This document shows positions 7,065 to 14,102 of a stretch of 15,280 nt of DNA, in pieces. The stretch lies in contig CAAGJV010000474.1 of NCBI GenBank assembly GCA_900770205.1, positions 1 through 15,280 of the forward strand, in the 5' to 3' direction. A program made the translations under genes and the position numbers. The DNA is from Desulfovibrionaceae bacterium (GTDB lineage Bacteria; Desulfobacterota; Desulfovibrionia; Desulfovibrionales; Desulfovibrionaceae). Every line of letters begins with the position of its first letter. Position 1 is the first letter of the stretch. The notes beneath the pieces were generated by a model. It was not told the origin of the DNA. It saw only the letters and a program-made list of their open reading frames with translations, and made no database searches.

Positions 7065-7493
7065 ATGACAGTTGAACAGATCTCTGTTTTTGTCGAAAAT
7101 AAATCCGGTCAGCTTGGTGAAATAACTCGTGTCCTTGCAGAAGCAGGGGTCAATATCCGAGCACTATCCCTTGCAGATACCGCTGATTTCGGCGTTCTCC
7201 GCTTCATGGCAGACGACACGGAAAAAGCGAAAAAAGTTCTTTCAACCGCCGGGCTGACAGTGGGCAGCACACCGGTTGTCGCTGTGGATGTCGCCGATAA
7301 GCCAGGAGGGCTCGGCACTGTTCTCAACATACTTTCAGAGTATGGCATCAATGTAGAATACCTCTACGCCTATACGCAGCGGGACTCCACAAGGGCTACT
7401 TTCATTTTCCGATTCGACCGCACGGAAGATGCCGTACGCATACTAGATGCCCATGGAATACAGGTACTGAGTCAGAAAGATATCGCCGGGTAA
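7065..7493 (+). CDS. Tandem ACT-domain protein
   Basis: The 142-residue protein consists almost entirely of two ACT domains. The first (about residues 4-68) opens with QISVFVENKSGQLGEITRVL and the second (about 71-138) with VVAVDVADKPGGLGTVLNIL. Each shows the Gly-Gln/Gly-Leu-Gly turn where ACT domains bind small ligands at dimer interfaces. There is no catalytic domain, so it is a regulatory or ligand-sensing protein. Homologous proteins are frequently encoded beside phenylacetate-CoA ligase-like genes, and ACT domains usually bind amino acids; neither neighbour here identifies the ligand. The ribosome site is weak (GAGA about 7 bases before the ATG). The gene follows tatA by 17 bases and is closed by a strong terminator, so tatA and this gene form a small transcription unit. 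Confidence 0.88.
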   Translation: MTVEQISVFVENKSGQLGEITRVLAEAGVNIRALSLADTADFGVLRFMADDTEKAKKVLSTAGLTVGSTPVVAVDVADKPGGLGTVLNILSEYGINVEYLYAYTQRDSTRATFIFRFDRTEDAVRILDAHGIQVLSQKDIAG

Positions 7494-7517
7494 CGTACCG
7501 GCATTTCTTCGTACAAC

Positions 7518-7556
7518 AAACCGCCTGCAGCCTATGCCGCAGGCGGTTTTTCTTTC
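7518..7556. terminator. Rho-independent terminator after the tatA-ACT unit
   Basis: CCGCCTGC (7521-7528) pairs with GCAGGCGG (7539-7546) around a 10-base loop, extended by AAA/TTT pairs, and is followed on the plus strand by TTTTTCTTTCT. On the minus strand the T-run is interrupted (TTTGTTGT), so it may also end the convergent EamA gene, less efficiently. Confidence 0.88.
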
Positions 7557-7576
7557 TGCAGGAAGCTCATGTTCTC

Positions 7577-8455
7577 TCAGCGCTTTTTCAGCGTAAGAAG
7601 CAGTACGGAACAGATGACAAGAATACAGCCCGCCCATCCTATAAGGGAAAAATTTTCCTTCCACATCCACCAGCAAAGCAGTGTGCTGACAACAGGCTCA
7701 AGATTTCCCACTATGGCAGCCTGAACGGGAGAAAGATATCTCAGAGACTGCCCATACCAGAAATAAGAAACATAGGTGGAGATGAAGCTGAGAACAAAAA
7801 GTGCGGCGGCGGCATGGAGGGAAACCGCACGCAGTTCTGTAAAGAAGAAGATCACTAATGCCGCAGGCAGGAAGGTATAGGCGAAAAGCGCCTGCGTGGT
7901 ATAGCGATCCTTATACCAGGTAAAGAACAGGAACTGAAACGCATAGGTAAAGCCGGAAAGCAGCCCGCAGCCTATGCCAATAAAGGAAACTTCTCCGCCA
8001 AGGCTTCCTCCGGAAAGGCATACCATGCAGGTGCCGAGCATGGCCAGTGCCAGCGCTGCCATTCGAGAGGCATGGATAGCCTCATGAAAAAATATTCGTG
8101 AAAACAGCGCCACCCAGGCTGGAGCTGTAAACATAAGAATAATGGCAAGTGCCCCCCCGCTCCTCTGAATGGATATCTGAAGAGAAAGAATAACCAGGGA
8201 GACGTTAATGACGCCGAAGAACATCATACTGACGCCATCACAAAATTTTACCTTCAGCCCTCCCCTCAGGAATGCATGCGTGAGAAAGCAGAGGCCGGAA
8301 AAGAACAGGCGCCAGAAAGAAACCGCGAAGGGATCCATGCCCTCTGCAAAACATATACGGGAAACCGGCCCTATGAGTGCCCAAGCCAGAGCGGCGGCAA
8401 CGCAATATGCCACGCCGACGTAGAACGCCCGCTCCTTGCCTTCAAACTTCGCCAT
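7577..8455 (-). CDS. EamA/DMT-family transporter (drug/metabolite exporter)
   Basis: The 292-residue integral membrane protein has about ten hydrophobic helices arranged as two EamA repeats. The first repeat is about 15-140, with ALAWALIGPVSR near its start and GGALAIILMFTAPAWVALFS near its end. The second is about 155-285, with YLSPVQAAIVGNLEPVVSTL near its end. The paired Pro-Ala-rich segment near the end of each repeat is typical of the family. These inner-membrane transporters usually export amino acids or other metabolites; the substrate cannot be inferred. The ATG has no good ribosome site: the sequence before it is the tail of a terminator, whose T-run ends 13 bases upstream. The gene converges on the tatA-ACT unit. 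Confidence 0.88.
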   Translation of the reverse strand: MAKFEGKERAFYVGVAYCVAAALAWALIGPVSRICFAEGMDPFAVSFWRLFFSGLCFLTHAFLRGGLKVKFCDGVSMMFFGVINVSLVILSLQISIQRSGGALAIILMFTAPAWVALFSRIFFHEAIHASRMAALALAMLGTCMVCLSGGSLGGEVSFIGIGCGLLSGFTYAFQFLFFTWYKDRYTTQALFAYTFLPAALVIFFFTELRAVSLHAAAALFVLSFISTYVSYFWYGQSLRYLSPVQAAIVGNLEPVVSTLLCWWMWKENFSLIGWAGCILVICSVLLLTLKKR

Positions 8456-8468
8456 TATCCAATGCTCT

Positions 8469-8495
8469 AAAAAAAGGCCGCCACCAGACGGCCTT
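8469..8495 (-). terminator. Rho-independent terminator of psd-pssA
   Basis: On the minus strand AAGGCCG and CGGCCTT (8489-8495 and 8474-8480) form a 7-bp GC-rich stem with an 8-base loop, continuing into seven T (8475-8469). It begins 15 bases after the pssA stop. Its T-run ends 13 bases before the EamA start codon on the same strand. Confidence 0.88.
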
Positions 8496-8510
8496 GAAGA
8501 TATTTTCTGC

Positions 8511-9290
8511 CTAAGCAGCGCTATTCTCTTTTTTCTCCGAATTTACAGGAACTTCAGGAGCAATCTGCTTTCCCCTGCGCCGCAGAACATAGGTATACGC
8601 AGGCCCGGAAATAACATAGCCAAGAAGAATAAGAAAACAAAAGAGCCTGGGAAGAGAAAACACCATAGCAAGAACGATAACCATAACCACCATGGTCTGA
8701 AAAGGATGTGCCTTTATAAAATCGAATTCCTTAAAGGAAAAATACCGTACACGGCTTACCATGAGAAGGGGAACAATAACAGAAAGTACCAGAGTAAGCC
8801 AGGGAAGAACGGGTTTCAAAAAGTCAGGATAATAGGGCATGAACAGGACAAACGTTGCCATCACACAGGCACATGCTGGACTGGGCAAGCCAACAAAGAA
8901 ACGTTTCGATGTTGTAGAGACGCCTACATTGAACCTGGCCAGCCTTAATGCGGCGCACCCACAGAAAAGGAAGGCAACGGCAAGGCCGAGGCGGCCGAAA
9001 GACTGCAGCTGCCAGGCATAGGCAAGCATTCCTGGAGCAACGCCGAAGGTCACATCATCGGCAAGAGAATCGTATTCTATGCCAAACTGGCTGGCTGTTC
9101 CGGTGAGCCTGGCGACCTTCCCATCAAGGCCGTCCATGGCTGCGCCAATAAGAATAGCCCATGCAGCCATATCAAACTGGCCTTTAAATGCGAGGATCAC
9201 ACTGAAAAATCCGGCAAAAAGACTCGCCGTTGTAAACAGATTGGGCAGAATATAAACACCGCGAGGTACTGGTTTCTTAGGGTCGCGCAT
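8511..9290 (-). CDS. pssA: CDP-diacylglycerol-serine O-phosphatidyltransferase (PssA)
   Basis: This 259-residue membrane enzyme makes phosphatidylserine from CDP-diacylglycerol and serine, the first step to phosphatidylethanolamine. The full CDP-alcohol phosphotransferase motif D-G-x2-A-R-x8-G-x3-D-x3-D is present (Asp56, Gly57, Ala60, Arg61, Gly70, Asp74, Asp78). About six to eight hydrophobic helices surround it, placing it in the inner membrane. This is the Bacillus-type integral membrane enzyme, not the E. coli phospholipase-D-like one. GAGAGG lies 5 bases before the ATG, and the gene starts 11 bases after the psd stop, so the two are co-transcribed and successive in the pathway. The C-terminal tail (about 235-259) is charged. 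Confidence 0.93.
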   Translation of the reverse strand: MRDPKKPVPRGVYILPNLFTTASLFAGFFSVILAFKGQFDMAAWAILIGAAMDGLDGKVARLTGTASQFGIEYDSLADDVTFGVAPGMLAYAWQLQSFGRLGLAVAFLFCGCAALRLARFNVGVSTTSKRFFVGLPSPACACVMATFVLFMPYYPDFLKPVLPWLTLVLSVIVPLLMVSRVRYFSFKEFDFIKAHPFQTMVVMVIVLAMVFSLPRLFCFLILLGYVISGPAYTYVLRRRGKQIAPEVPVNSEKKENSAA

Positions 9291-9301
9291 GAAAGCCTCT
9301 C

Positions 9302-9958
9302 TTACTTTTCTTCGGAAGCGCTCTTTCTGGCCAAAATTGTCTGGCCGGCAAAAACCTTTTCACCAATGGTGATAGTTGGAGTATATTCGCGGGGAATATA
9401 GACGTCAACGCGGGAACCGAAACGTATCATTCCGAAGCGCTGTCCTTTTTTCAGAATATCTCCCTGCTCTGCATTCGGAACTATGCGCCTTGCTATGAGC
9501 CCCGCTATCTGAACAAACGTCCAGTCCTTCCCCTCGTCATCCACCATGTGCCAGCGGCACTGTTCATTATCTGTAGAGGCCTTATCCCACGCGGCATTAA
9601 AAAACTTACCGGGAAGATAGCTAATCCCGGCGACAGTACCGCTTACCGGCACACGGTTCACATGGACGCTGAACACATTCATGAATATGGAAATACACTG
9701 CCTGTATTCTCCGGTCATCGGATCATCGCGGTATTCTATTCGGACTATCCGCCCATCAGCAGGACTGACGGCAGTTCCGTCCTCCTGGGGAACAACACGC
9801 TCCGGATCGCGGAAAAAATGAACAGTGAACCACAGAAGGACAAGCGCAAGAACGGTAACAGGCCACCATTCCAGAAGCGCTGTGCAAAGTGCCAAAACAG
9901 TAAGCAATCCAATAAGAGGAACACCCTCAGGGGCAAGGCCTATGCTCCGTTTATTCAT
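9302..9958 (-). CDS. psd: Phosphatidylserine decarboxylase proenzyme (archaeal/short type)
   Basis: The 218-residue proenzyme decarboxylates phosphatidylserine to phosphatidylethanolamine. It has a hydrophobic N-terminal region (about residues 14-46, one or two membrane helices) and a conserved core with FFRDPER (48-54), SPADGR (65-70) and VFSVHVNRVP (95-104). The self-cleavage site is FGSRVD (180-185), where cleavage between Gly181 and Ser182 yields the pyruvoyl cofactor on the small subunit. The FGS form and short length indicate the PSD-A type, not the longer LGST type of E. coli. The start at 9958 was chosen for its AAAGGAG site 6 bases upstream; a longer in-frame extension (to 10087) would run through the jag terminator. 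pssA follows 11 bases downstream. Confidence 0.93.
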   Translation of the reverse strand: MNKRSIGLAPEGVPLIGLLTVLALCTALLEWWPVTVLALVLLWFTVHFFRDPERVVPQEDGTAVSPADGRIVRIEYRDDPMTGEYRQCISIFMNVFSVHVNRVPVSGTVAGISYLPGKFFNAAWDKASTDNEQCRWHMVDDEGKDWTFVQIAGLIARRIVPNAEQGDILKKGQRFGMIRFGSRVDVYIPREYTPTITIGEKVFAGQTILARKSASEEK

Positions 9959-9995
9959 TGAAAACTCCTTTGTCTTCTGAAACAAGGGAAAATCT

Positions 9996-10014
9996 CCAGA
10001 GAAAAGCCCTCTGG
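9996..10014 (-). repeat. Small hairpin in the psd leader
   Basis: CCAGAG (9996-10001) and CTCTGG (10009-10014) form a 6-bp inverted repeat with a 7-base loop between the jag terminator and the psd ribosome site. It is not followed by a T-run. A leader structure is possible but the repeat is short. I see no convincing promoter for psd in this 100-base gap. Confidence 0.3.
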
Positions 10015-10021
10015 CAAGAAA

Positions 10022-10056
10022 TAAAAATGCCCGGCAGCGCTGCGGTCTGCCGGGCA
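10022..10056 (-). terminator. Rho-independent terminator after jag
   Basis: TGCCCGGCAG (10028-10037) and CTGCCGGGCA (10047-10056) form a perfect 10-bp stem with a 9-base loop, followed on the minus strand by TTTTTATTTC. It starts 5 bases after the jag stop codon and closes the rpmH-to-jag cluster. Confidence 0.93.
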
Positions 10057-10061
10057 CGAAA

Positions 10062-11153
10062 TCAGTCTTTGCGCCGCAGAATAACAACGTGCTTCAAGGG
10101 CCCATCTCCTGAACTGCGGGTCTGCACTTCAGGATCATCCTGAAGGGCAAGATGAATAACTCTCCGCTGATAGGCACTCAGAGGCCTGGTCGTCTGTACT
10201 TTGCCTGTTGCCTTTACTTTTTCAGCAAGCGCAAGCGCAAGTTCCTGCAGACGGACATCCTGGCGGACATGATAATCCCCGGCATCTACCTGCAGGCGGA
10301 TCTGCGCGCCCATGGCCCGGGTTATCATGCGGGAAGCCAGGTATTGAACGGCGGCCAGATTCTGGCCATCCCGGCCAATAAGCAAGCCCGTATCCTCACT
10401 TTTTATGGAAACTTGAATGCGATCTTCCCCAACTTCTATGGAAAGATCCACGTCTTCAGGATTGGAATCGAGCACAGGCGCTATAAGACGGCTGAGAATA
10501 TCCCTCGCCGATTGAATCAGCTTTTCCTGATCAAGTTCGGCAAGCGGAATTCTGGGCAGTGCACAGTCCATTTCCGCGTCATCATTTTTCACTGCTTCTT
10601 TGCGTCTGCCTTTCGCCTGGCGGCCCCTTGGCTGCCGGGAACCTTCTTCATGCAAATCTTCCGCATCATCTGTGCCGCAGCAGCATGCCATATCATCCCG
10701 CCTTTCTTCACCAGAATCAGAAAGAGGGGCAGGAAGAGCAGATTTTCTCACAGCAGGCAAACGGGGTTCATCCTGCAATACAGGAAGAAATCCGGACTTA
10801 TCCTGATTTTTTTCCCGGATCTCCTCCGTGTATTTTACAGGCTCTTCTTTCAGCTGATCCACTCCATCGTTTTTTTCACGGCGGCGTTCATTGCGCGTAC
10901 GGCGATGCCCCTCCTGCCGTTCGGCTCTCTCCGTCGCAGGAGCAGGAGACGTCATTTTCTGCATGAAGTCCGGCAGACTCGCCAGTTTTGCACGGATTTT
11001 TGCCTTGCGGGCGCCTACGATGCCAAAAATTCCTGTCTTTGCATCTTCGATGATCTCAATTTCCAGCTTTTCCCTCGGCACATCGTAATACGAACATGCT
11101 TCGGCAATAGCTGCATCCAGTGTTTTTCCAAGAAATTCTTTGGAGTCACTCAT
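10062..11153 (-). CDS. jag: RNA-binding protein Jag (KhpB/EloR family)
   Basis: The 363-residue protein has an N-terminal Jag domain (about residues 4-55, with TGIFGIVGARKAKIRA), a KH domain (about 225-300, with the GRDG loop at 260-263) and a C-terminal R3H domain (about 300-361, with Arg330-x3-His334). It is a cytoplasmic single-stranded RNA-binding protein; homologues (KhpB/EloR) control cell elongation and RNA stability in Gram-positives. Between the Jag and KH domains lies a long charged, low-complexity linker (about 65-215) that makes it much longer than the roughly 208-residue B. subtilis protein; the linker contains three consecutive cysteines (ACCCGTD). AGGGGA lies 6 bases before the ATG and the gene starts 12 bases after the yidC stop. 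A strong terminator follows. Confidence 0.93.
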   Translation of the reverse strand: MSDSKEFLGKTLDAAIAEACSYYDVPREKLEIEIIEDAKTGIFGIVGARKAKIRAKLASLPDFMQKMTSPAPATERAERQEGHRRTRNERRREKNDGVDQLKEEPVKYTEEIREKNQDKSGFLPVLQDEPRLPAVRKSALPAPLSDSGEERRDDMACCCGTDDAEDLHEEGSRQPRGRQAKGRRKEAVKNDDAEMDCALPRIPLAELDQEKLIQSARDILSRLIAPVLDSNPEDVDLSIEVGEDRIQVSIKSEDTGLLIGRDGQNLAAVQYLASRMITRAMGAQIRLQVDAGDYHVRQDVRLQELALALAEKVKATGKVQTTRPLSAYQRRVIHLALQDDPEVQTRSSGDGPLKHVVILRRKD

Positions 11154-11165
11154 AGTATTCCCCTG

Positions 11166-12764
11166 CTATTTAGTTTTATGCAGGGTCCATGACTGCTGAA
11201 TGATGGACAGGATGTTGTTGCAGAGCCAGTAGAGAACAAGCCCCGATGGGAAATTAATGAACATGACGGTAAACACAACCGGCATGATCATCATGATCTT
11301 ACGCTGCTGAGGATCTCCCATGGCAGGGCTGAGCCACTGCTGCAGGAACATGGTAGCGCCCATGACAAGTGGAGTAATATAGAAAGGATCCTTCACCGAA
11401 AGGTCTGCCAGCCAGAGCAGATCCGTTCCCGGCAAATAGGTAATAAAGGAGGCGTGGCGAAGCTCGATGCAGTTCAAAAGAGCCTGATAAAGAGCAACAA
11501 ATACCGGCAACTGAATAAGAATGGGGAGGCATCCACCCATGGGATTGACGCCGTAAGTCTTATAGAGCTGCATCATTTCGCGGCTCAGAGCTTCTTTATC
11601 ATTCTTATGCTTTTCCTGCAGCTGCTTCATCATGGGCTGAAGTTTTTTCATCTGCTCCATGGATTTGAAGCTCTTGCGGGAAAGAGGCCAGAATACGATT
11701 TTGATGAGAATCGTCAGCAGAATGATGGCAAGACCCCAGTTGCCAAGAAATTCTTCAAAAACTGTAAGCAATTTAAGAAGAGGAACGGCAAGGAAGCTGA
11801 AAATTCCCATATCAATAGAGCTGCTCAGCTTGTTCGGTGCCGCATCGAGAAGATCACGACTCTTAGGCCCTATCCACCAGGAAGCATGAAGTTCTGAAGG
11901 CTGGCCGGCCTGCAGAGATATATCCTGAAGCTCCACAGCGGCACGCCATACGCCGCCATCGGAGATTCTTCCCTTGAATACGGTATTTTTTCCCGCTTCC
12001 GGCAGAACAGCAGAAAGAAAATAATTGCTCATGAGGCCTGCCCAGGCTATATCCCCCGAGCTCATCACGCCTTCCTTCGTAAGATCCTCAACATCGGTAT
12101 CCCGTTCAAGCGATCCTTTCAGATTCCAGGCCATGCTCATCGTGTCATAATTGCTCTTGCTGCTGAAATCCGTAGCGCCAAGGCTATACGTCACACGAGC
12201 AGAGGGAGCGTCGGCAGAAGATGTGAGCGTCACTTTTTCATCCATGAGATAGGTATCAGCATGGAAGGTAATAGTACGATCGACACGGATCCCATTCATT
12301 TCTCCGGAGAACGTCAGTTCCGATGTTCCGTTTTCAATACTGACATCTTCTCCACTGAAACTCCATTTTCCCACATTCCATGATGGCTGACCATTGATCA
12401 GCAGGCCCATGGGGGCAACCGTGGCGGCGGCAGGAGAAACCATGTTCAGGAGAGGAGCATTCGGTGTGATTCCCGCATTGTAGTTCTTCAGGCGGAACGA
12501 CTGGAGAATCCCTCCTCCAGAATGGAATACCGCTTCATACAGGGGCGTATTCACCCGAACTTCACGGCCTTCGGAAGGAACGAACTTTGCCACAGGGACG
12601 ATCGGGGCTGCAGGGACGGAAATCTGAGGTTCGGGCTTGGCCTGTTGTTCTGCAGGCACAGGCTGAGGTTCGGGAAGCCAGCCCATATATTCGGCAAAAG
12701 ACTGCCAGCCGATAAGCAGGGCAATGCAGAGCACAACGGAAATGATAAGGCGACGGTTATCCAT
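11166..12764 (-). CDS. yidC: Membrane protein insertase YidC (Oxa1 family)
   Basis: The 532-residue Gram-negative type YidC inserts and folds inner-membrane proteins, alone or with SecYEG. An N-terminal transmembrane helix (about 5-22) is followed by a Pro-rich linker. The large periplasmic beta-sandwich domain spans about 60-320. The conserved five-helix insertase core (about 325-528) starts near FLGNWGLAIILLTILIK and contains the hairpin KKLQPMMKQLQEKHKNDKE and the segment NPMGGCLPILIQLPVFVALY. The C-terminus ends SWTLHKTK. AGGAAC lies 4 bases before the ATG, and the start overlaps the 3' end of yidD by 8 bases. jag follows after 12 bases, the usual order. Confidence 0.96.
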   Translation of the reverse strand: MDNRRLIISVVLCIALLIGWQSFAEYMGWLPEPQPVPAEQQAKPEPQISVPAAPIVPVAKFVPSEGREVRVNTPLYEAVFHSGGGILQSFRLKNYNAGITPNAPLLNMVSPAAATVAPMGLLINGQPSWNVGKWSFSGEDVSIENGTSELTFSGEMNGIRVDRTITFHADTYLMDEKVTLTSSADAPSARVTYSLGATDFSSKSNYDTMSMAWNLKGSLERDTDVEDLTKEGVMSSGDIAWAGLMSNYFLSAVLPEAGKNTVFKGRISDGGVWRAAVELQDISLQAGQPSELHASWWIGPKSRDLLDAAPNKLSSSIDMGIFSFLAVPLLKLLTVFEEFLGNWGLAIILLTILIKIVFWPLSRKSFKSMEQMKKLQPMMKQLQEKHKNDKEALSREMMQLYKTYGVNPMGGCLPILIQLPVFVALYQALLNCIELRHASFITYLPGTDLLWLADLSVKDPFYITPLVMGATMFLQQWLSPAMGDPQQRKIMMIMPVVFTVMFINFPSGLVLYWLCNNILSIIQQSWTLHKTK

Positions 12765-13032
12765 GATGTTCCTGAGATTCTGCGTTATGTGCAGAGGTAT
12801 GGGCGTTTATGAGAGGTGGGACAGGATCAAACCCTCCCGGATTACCAGGATGACAGCGCAGGATGCGCCTGACGGCAAGCCACAACCCTTTACAGGCTCC
12901 ATGCCGTTCGATAGCCTCAATGGCATAGGATGAACAGGAAGGATAGAAACGGCAGCAGGGAGGATAAAGTGGCGACAGGCATCGCTTATAGAACCGGATA
13001 GGTAAAATGAGTATCCTCTGGGAGAAGGTCAT
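12757..13032 (-). CDS. yidD: Membrane protein insertion efficiency factor YidD
   Basis: This 91-residue YidD-family protein helps YidC-dependent insertion of inner-membrane proteins. An N-terminal amphipathic region (residues 5-20, ILPIRFYKRCLSP) precedes the cysteine motif CCRFYPSCSSYA (26-37), then AIERHG and the RILRCHPGNPGGFDPVP block (about 56-72). The C-terminal 20 residues are polar and variable. The ATG overlaps the rnpA stop as ATGA, and the end overlaps yidC by 8 bases, so translation of the three genes is coupled. Confidence 0.95.
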   Translation of the reverse strand: MTFSQRILILPIRFYKRCLSPLYPPCCRFYPSCSSYAIEAIERHGACKGLWLAVRRILRCHPGNPGGFDPVPPLINAHTSAHNAESQEHHG

Positions 13033-13424
13033 TCCACACTTCCCGGCGCTGCAGATGCGTGAAACTCCGTTTCTGCTATTGTTGCCAGAACGGGAAACAG
13101 AGGCAGAAGTTCGGCTTCCGCGAGATTGAAGTCAAACTTGTCGGCACGCAGATGCTTCTTTGGCGTAACGACAATGTCCATGGCAGGCATTTTATCCTGA
13201 TTCAGACGAAAGAAAGACCGGAGGACACGCTTAATGCGGTTTCTGGCAACAGCGTTACCGCATTTTTTTGTCACAGCAAGACCAAGCCGCCCGGCATCAG
13301 AAGTGCCGGAGCGAAAGGCAAATACCACAAAGTATTTCGTAAAAAAACGTTTACCATCACTGTAGCAGGCTGAATACTCCGCCCGCCGGGTAATACGTCG
13401 TTCTCTTGGCCAGCTTAATGACAC
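13029..13424 (-). CDS. rnpA: Ribonuclease P protein component
   Basis: The 131-residue basic protein binds RNase P RNA and promotes cleavage of the 5' leader of pre-tRNAs. The family signature is GLAVTKKCGNAVARNRIKR (residues 47-65), containing the RNR motif. An N-terminal aromatic cleft is seen in EYSACYSDGKRFFTKYFVVF. The start codon is GTG at 13424; there is no upstream ATG in the short spacer and no internal Met before the conserved region. The ribosome site is weak (GAAAGA). It overlaps yidD by 4 bases and follows rpmH by 124 bases, the near-universal order. The C-terminal 25 residues extend beyond the usual fold and are Ala/Glu-rich. Confidence 0.95.
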   Translation of the reverse strand: MSLSWPRERRITRRAEYSACYSDGKRFFTKYFVVFAFRSGTSDAGRLGLAVTKKCGNAVARNRIKRVLRSFFRLNQDKMPAMDIVVTPKKHLRADKFDFNLAEAELLPLFPVLATIAETEFHASAAPGSVE

Positions 13425-13457
13425 GGAATCTTTCTACGCTGATTTATAGATTTTAAC

Positions 13458-13499
13458 GCAAAATGTGGGCGTAGCATACGCCGCGCCCGAAACATTTGC
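13458..13499 (-). repeat. Nested inverted repeat between rpmH and rnpA
   Basis: Outer arms GCAAAATGT (13458-13466) and ACATTTGC (13492-13499) enclose inner arms GGCGTA (13468-13473) and TACGCC (13477-13482), giving a bulged stem-loop of about 14 pairs in the rpmH-rnpA transcript. There is no T-run after it, so it is not a standard terminator. It may be a processing site or attenuator that lets L34 be made in excess over RNase P protein. Confidence 0.5.
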
Positions 13500-13548
13500 A
13501 TTATCCAGACTTTCCGCAAAGAGGAAGCTCTGGAATCAAACCGCGTTA

Positions 13549-13683
13549 TTAAGCGGACAGAGTTTTACGGCCCTTGGCACGGCGGCGGCTGATAATGGCG
13601 CGGCCATTGGGGGTGCTCATACGGGCACGGAAGCCATGGGTACGCTTTCTGCTGATTTTGCTGGGCTGATACGTTCTTTTCAT
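13549..13683 (-). CDS. rpmH: 50S ribosomal protein L34
   Basis: The 44-residue, very basic ribosomal protein starts MKRTYQPSKISRKRTHGFRA and ends in an RRRAKGRKTLSA tail, matching L34 over its whole length. It is too short for many ORF finders. AAGGAG lies 10 bases before the ATG. It is the first gene of the rpmH-rnpA-yidD-yidC-jag cluster and has its own promoter about 35 bases upstream. rnpA follows after a 124-base structured spacer. Confidence 0.97.
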   Translation of the reverse strand: MKRTYQPSKISRKRTHGFRARMSTPNGRAIISRRRAKGRKTLSA

Positions 13684-13718
13684 GACGCAAGGTCTCCTTA
13701 CTGAGATTGGAACAAACG

Positions 13719-13747
13719 ATAATAACCTGCCTTACAGTCCTCGTCAA
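13719..13747 (-). promoter_or_regulatory. Sigma70 promoter of the rpmH-jag cluster
   Basis: On the minus strand TTGACG (13742-13747) and TATTAT (13719-13724) are separated by exactly 17 bases. Each box matches the sigma70 consensus at five of six positions. The predicted start lies near 13711, giving a leader of under 30 bases before rpmH. Confidence 0.8.
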
Positions 13748-13811
13748 GTCGTAAACGACGACACTCTCGGCTACATATCCTGAACATCTGCAAAGAGAAG
13801 ACTGTCCAGAC

Positions 13812-13842
13812 AAAAAAAGGCTCATGAAAAAATCATAAGCCT
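13812..13842 (-). terminator. Rho-independent terminator of tRNA-Ala
   Basis: On the minus strand AGGCTTATGA (13842-13833) pairs with TCATGAGCCT (13827-13818) through a 10-bp stem with one G-U pair and a 5-base T loop, followed by a run of seven T. It begins 6 bases after the tRNA CCA end and separates the tRNA from the rpmH promoter. Confidence 0.9.
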
Positions 13843-13848
13843 AAATTC

Positions 13849-13924
<76 letters not shown>

Positions 13925-13935
13925 GTTGCGTGTGT

Positions 13936-13965
13936 ATTTCTGCCAGATTCCCCTTCACCCGTCAA
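13936..13965 (-). promoter_or_regulatory. Probable promoter of tRNA-Ala
   Basis: On the minus strand TTGACG (13960-13965) is followed after 18 bases by AGAAAT (13936-13941), 11 bases before the mature tRNA 5' end. The -35 is strong; the -10 matches only three positions, so its exact placement is uncertain. Confidence 0.5.
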
Positions 13966-14102
13966 GAAAAATTTTGAAGATGAGAAAACATGGGCAGATT
14001 CTGCTTTATTTCCTAAAGAAACAATAGTGAAACATTTTGAAACTTGCCATGCCATTTTCTCCTTGGTAGCAGTCTGTTACACAATCACATCAGGAGATTT
14101 TC

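Noticed and set aside
9959..10087. 43-residue N-terminal extension of Psd
   Set aside because: It would be translated through the jag terminator hairpin, and AAAGGAG marks the start at 9958.
10152..11192. Plus-strand 346-codon open frame
   Set aside because: It lies antisense to jag, whose Jag, KH and R3H domains are clear; the plus-strand translation shows no recognisable family and reads as low-complexity.
13465..13704. Plus-strand 79-codon open frame
   Set aside because: It is antisense to rpmH, which matches ribosomal protein L34 over its full length.
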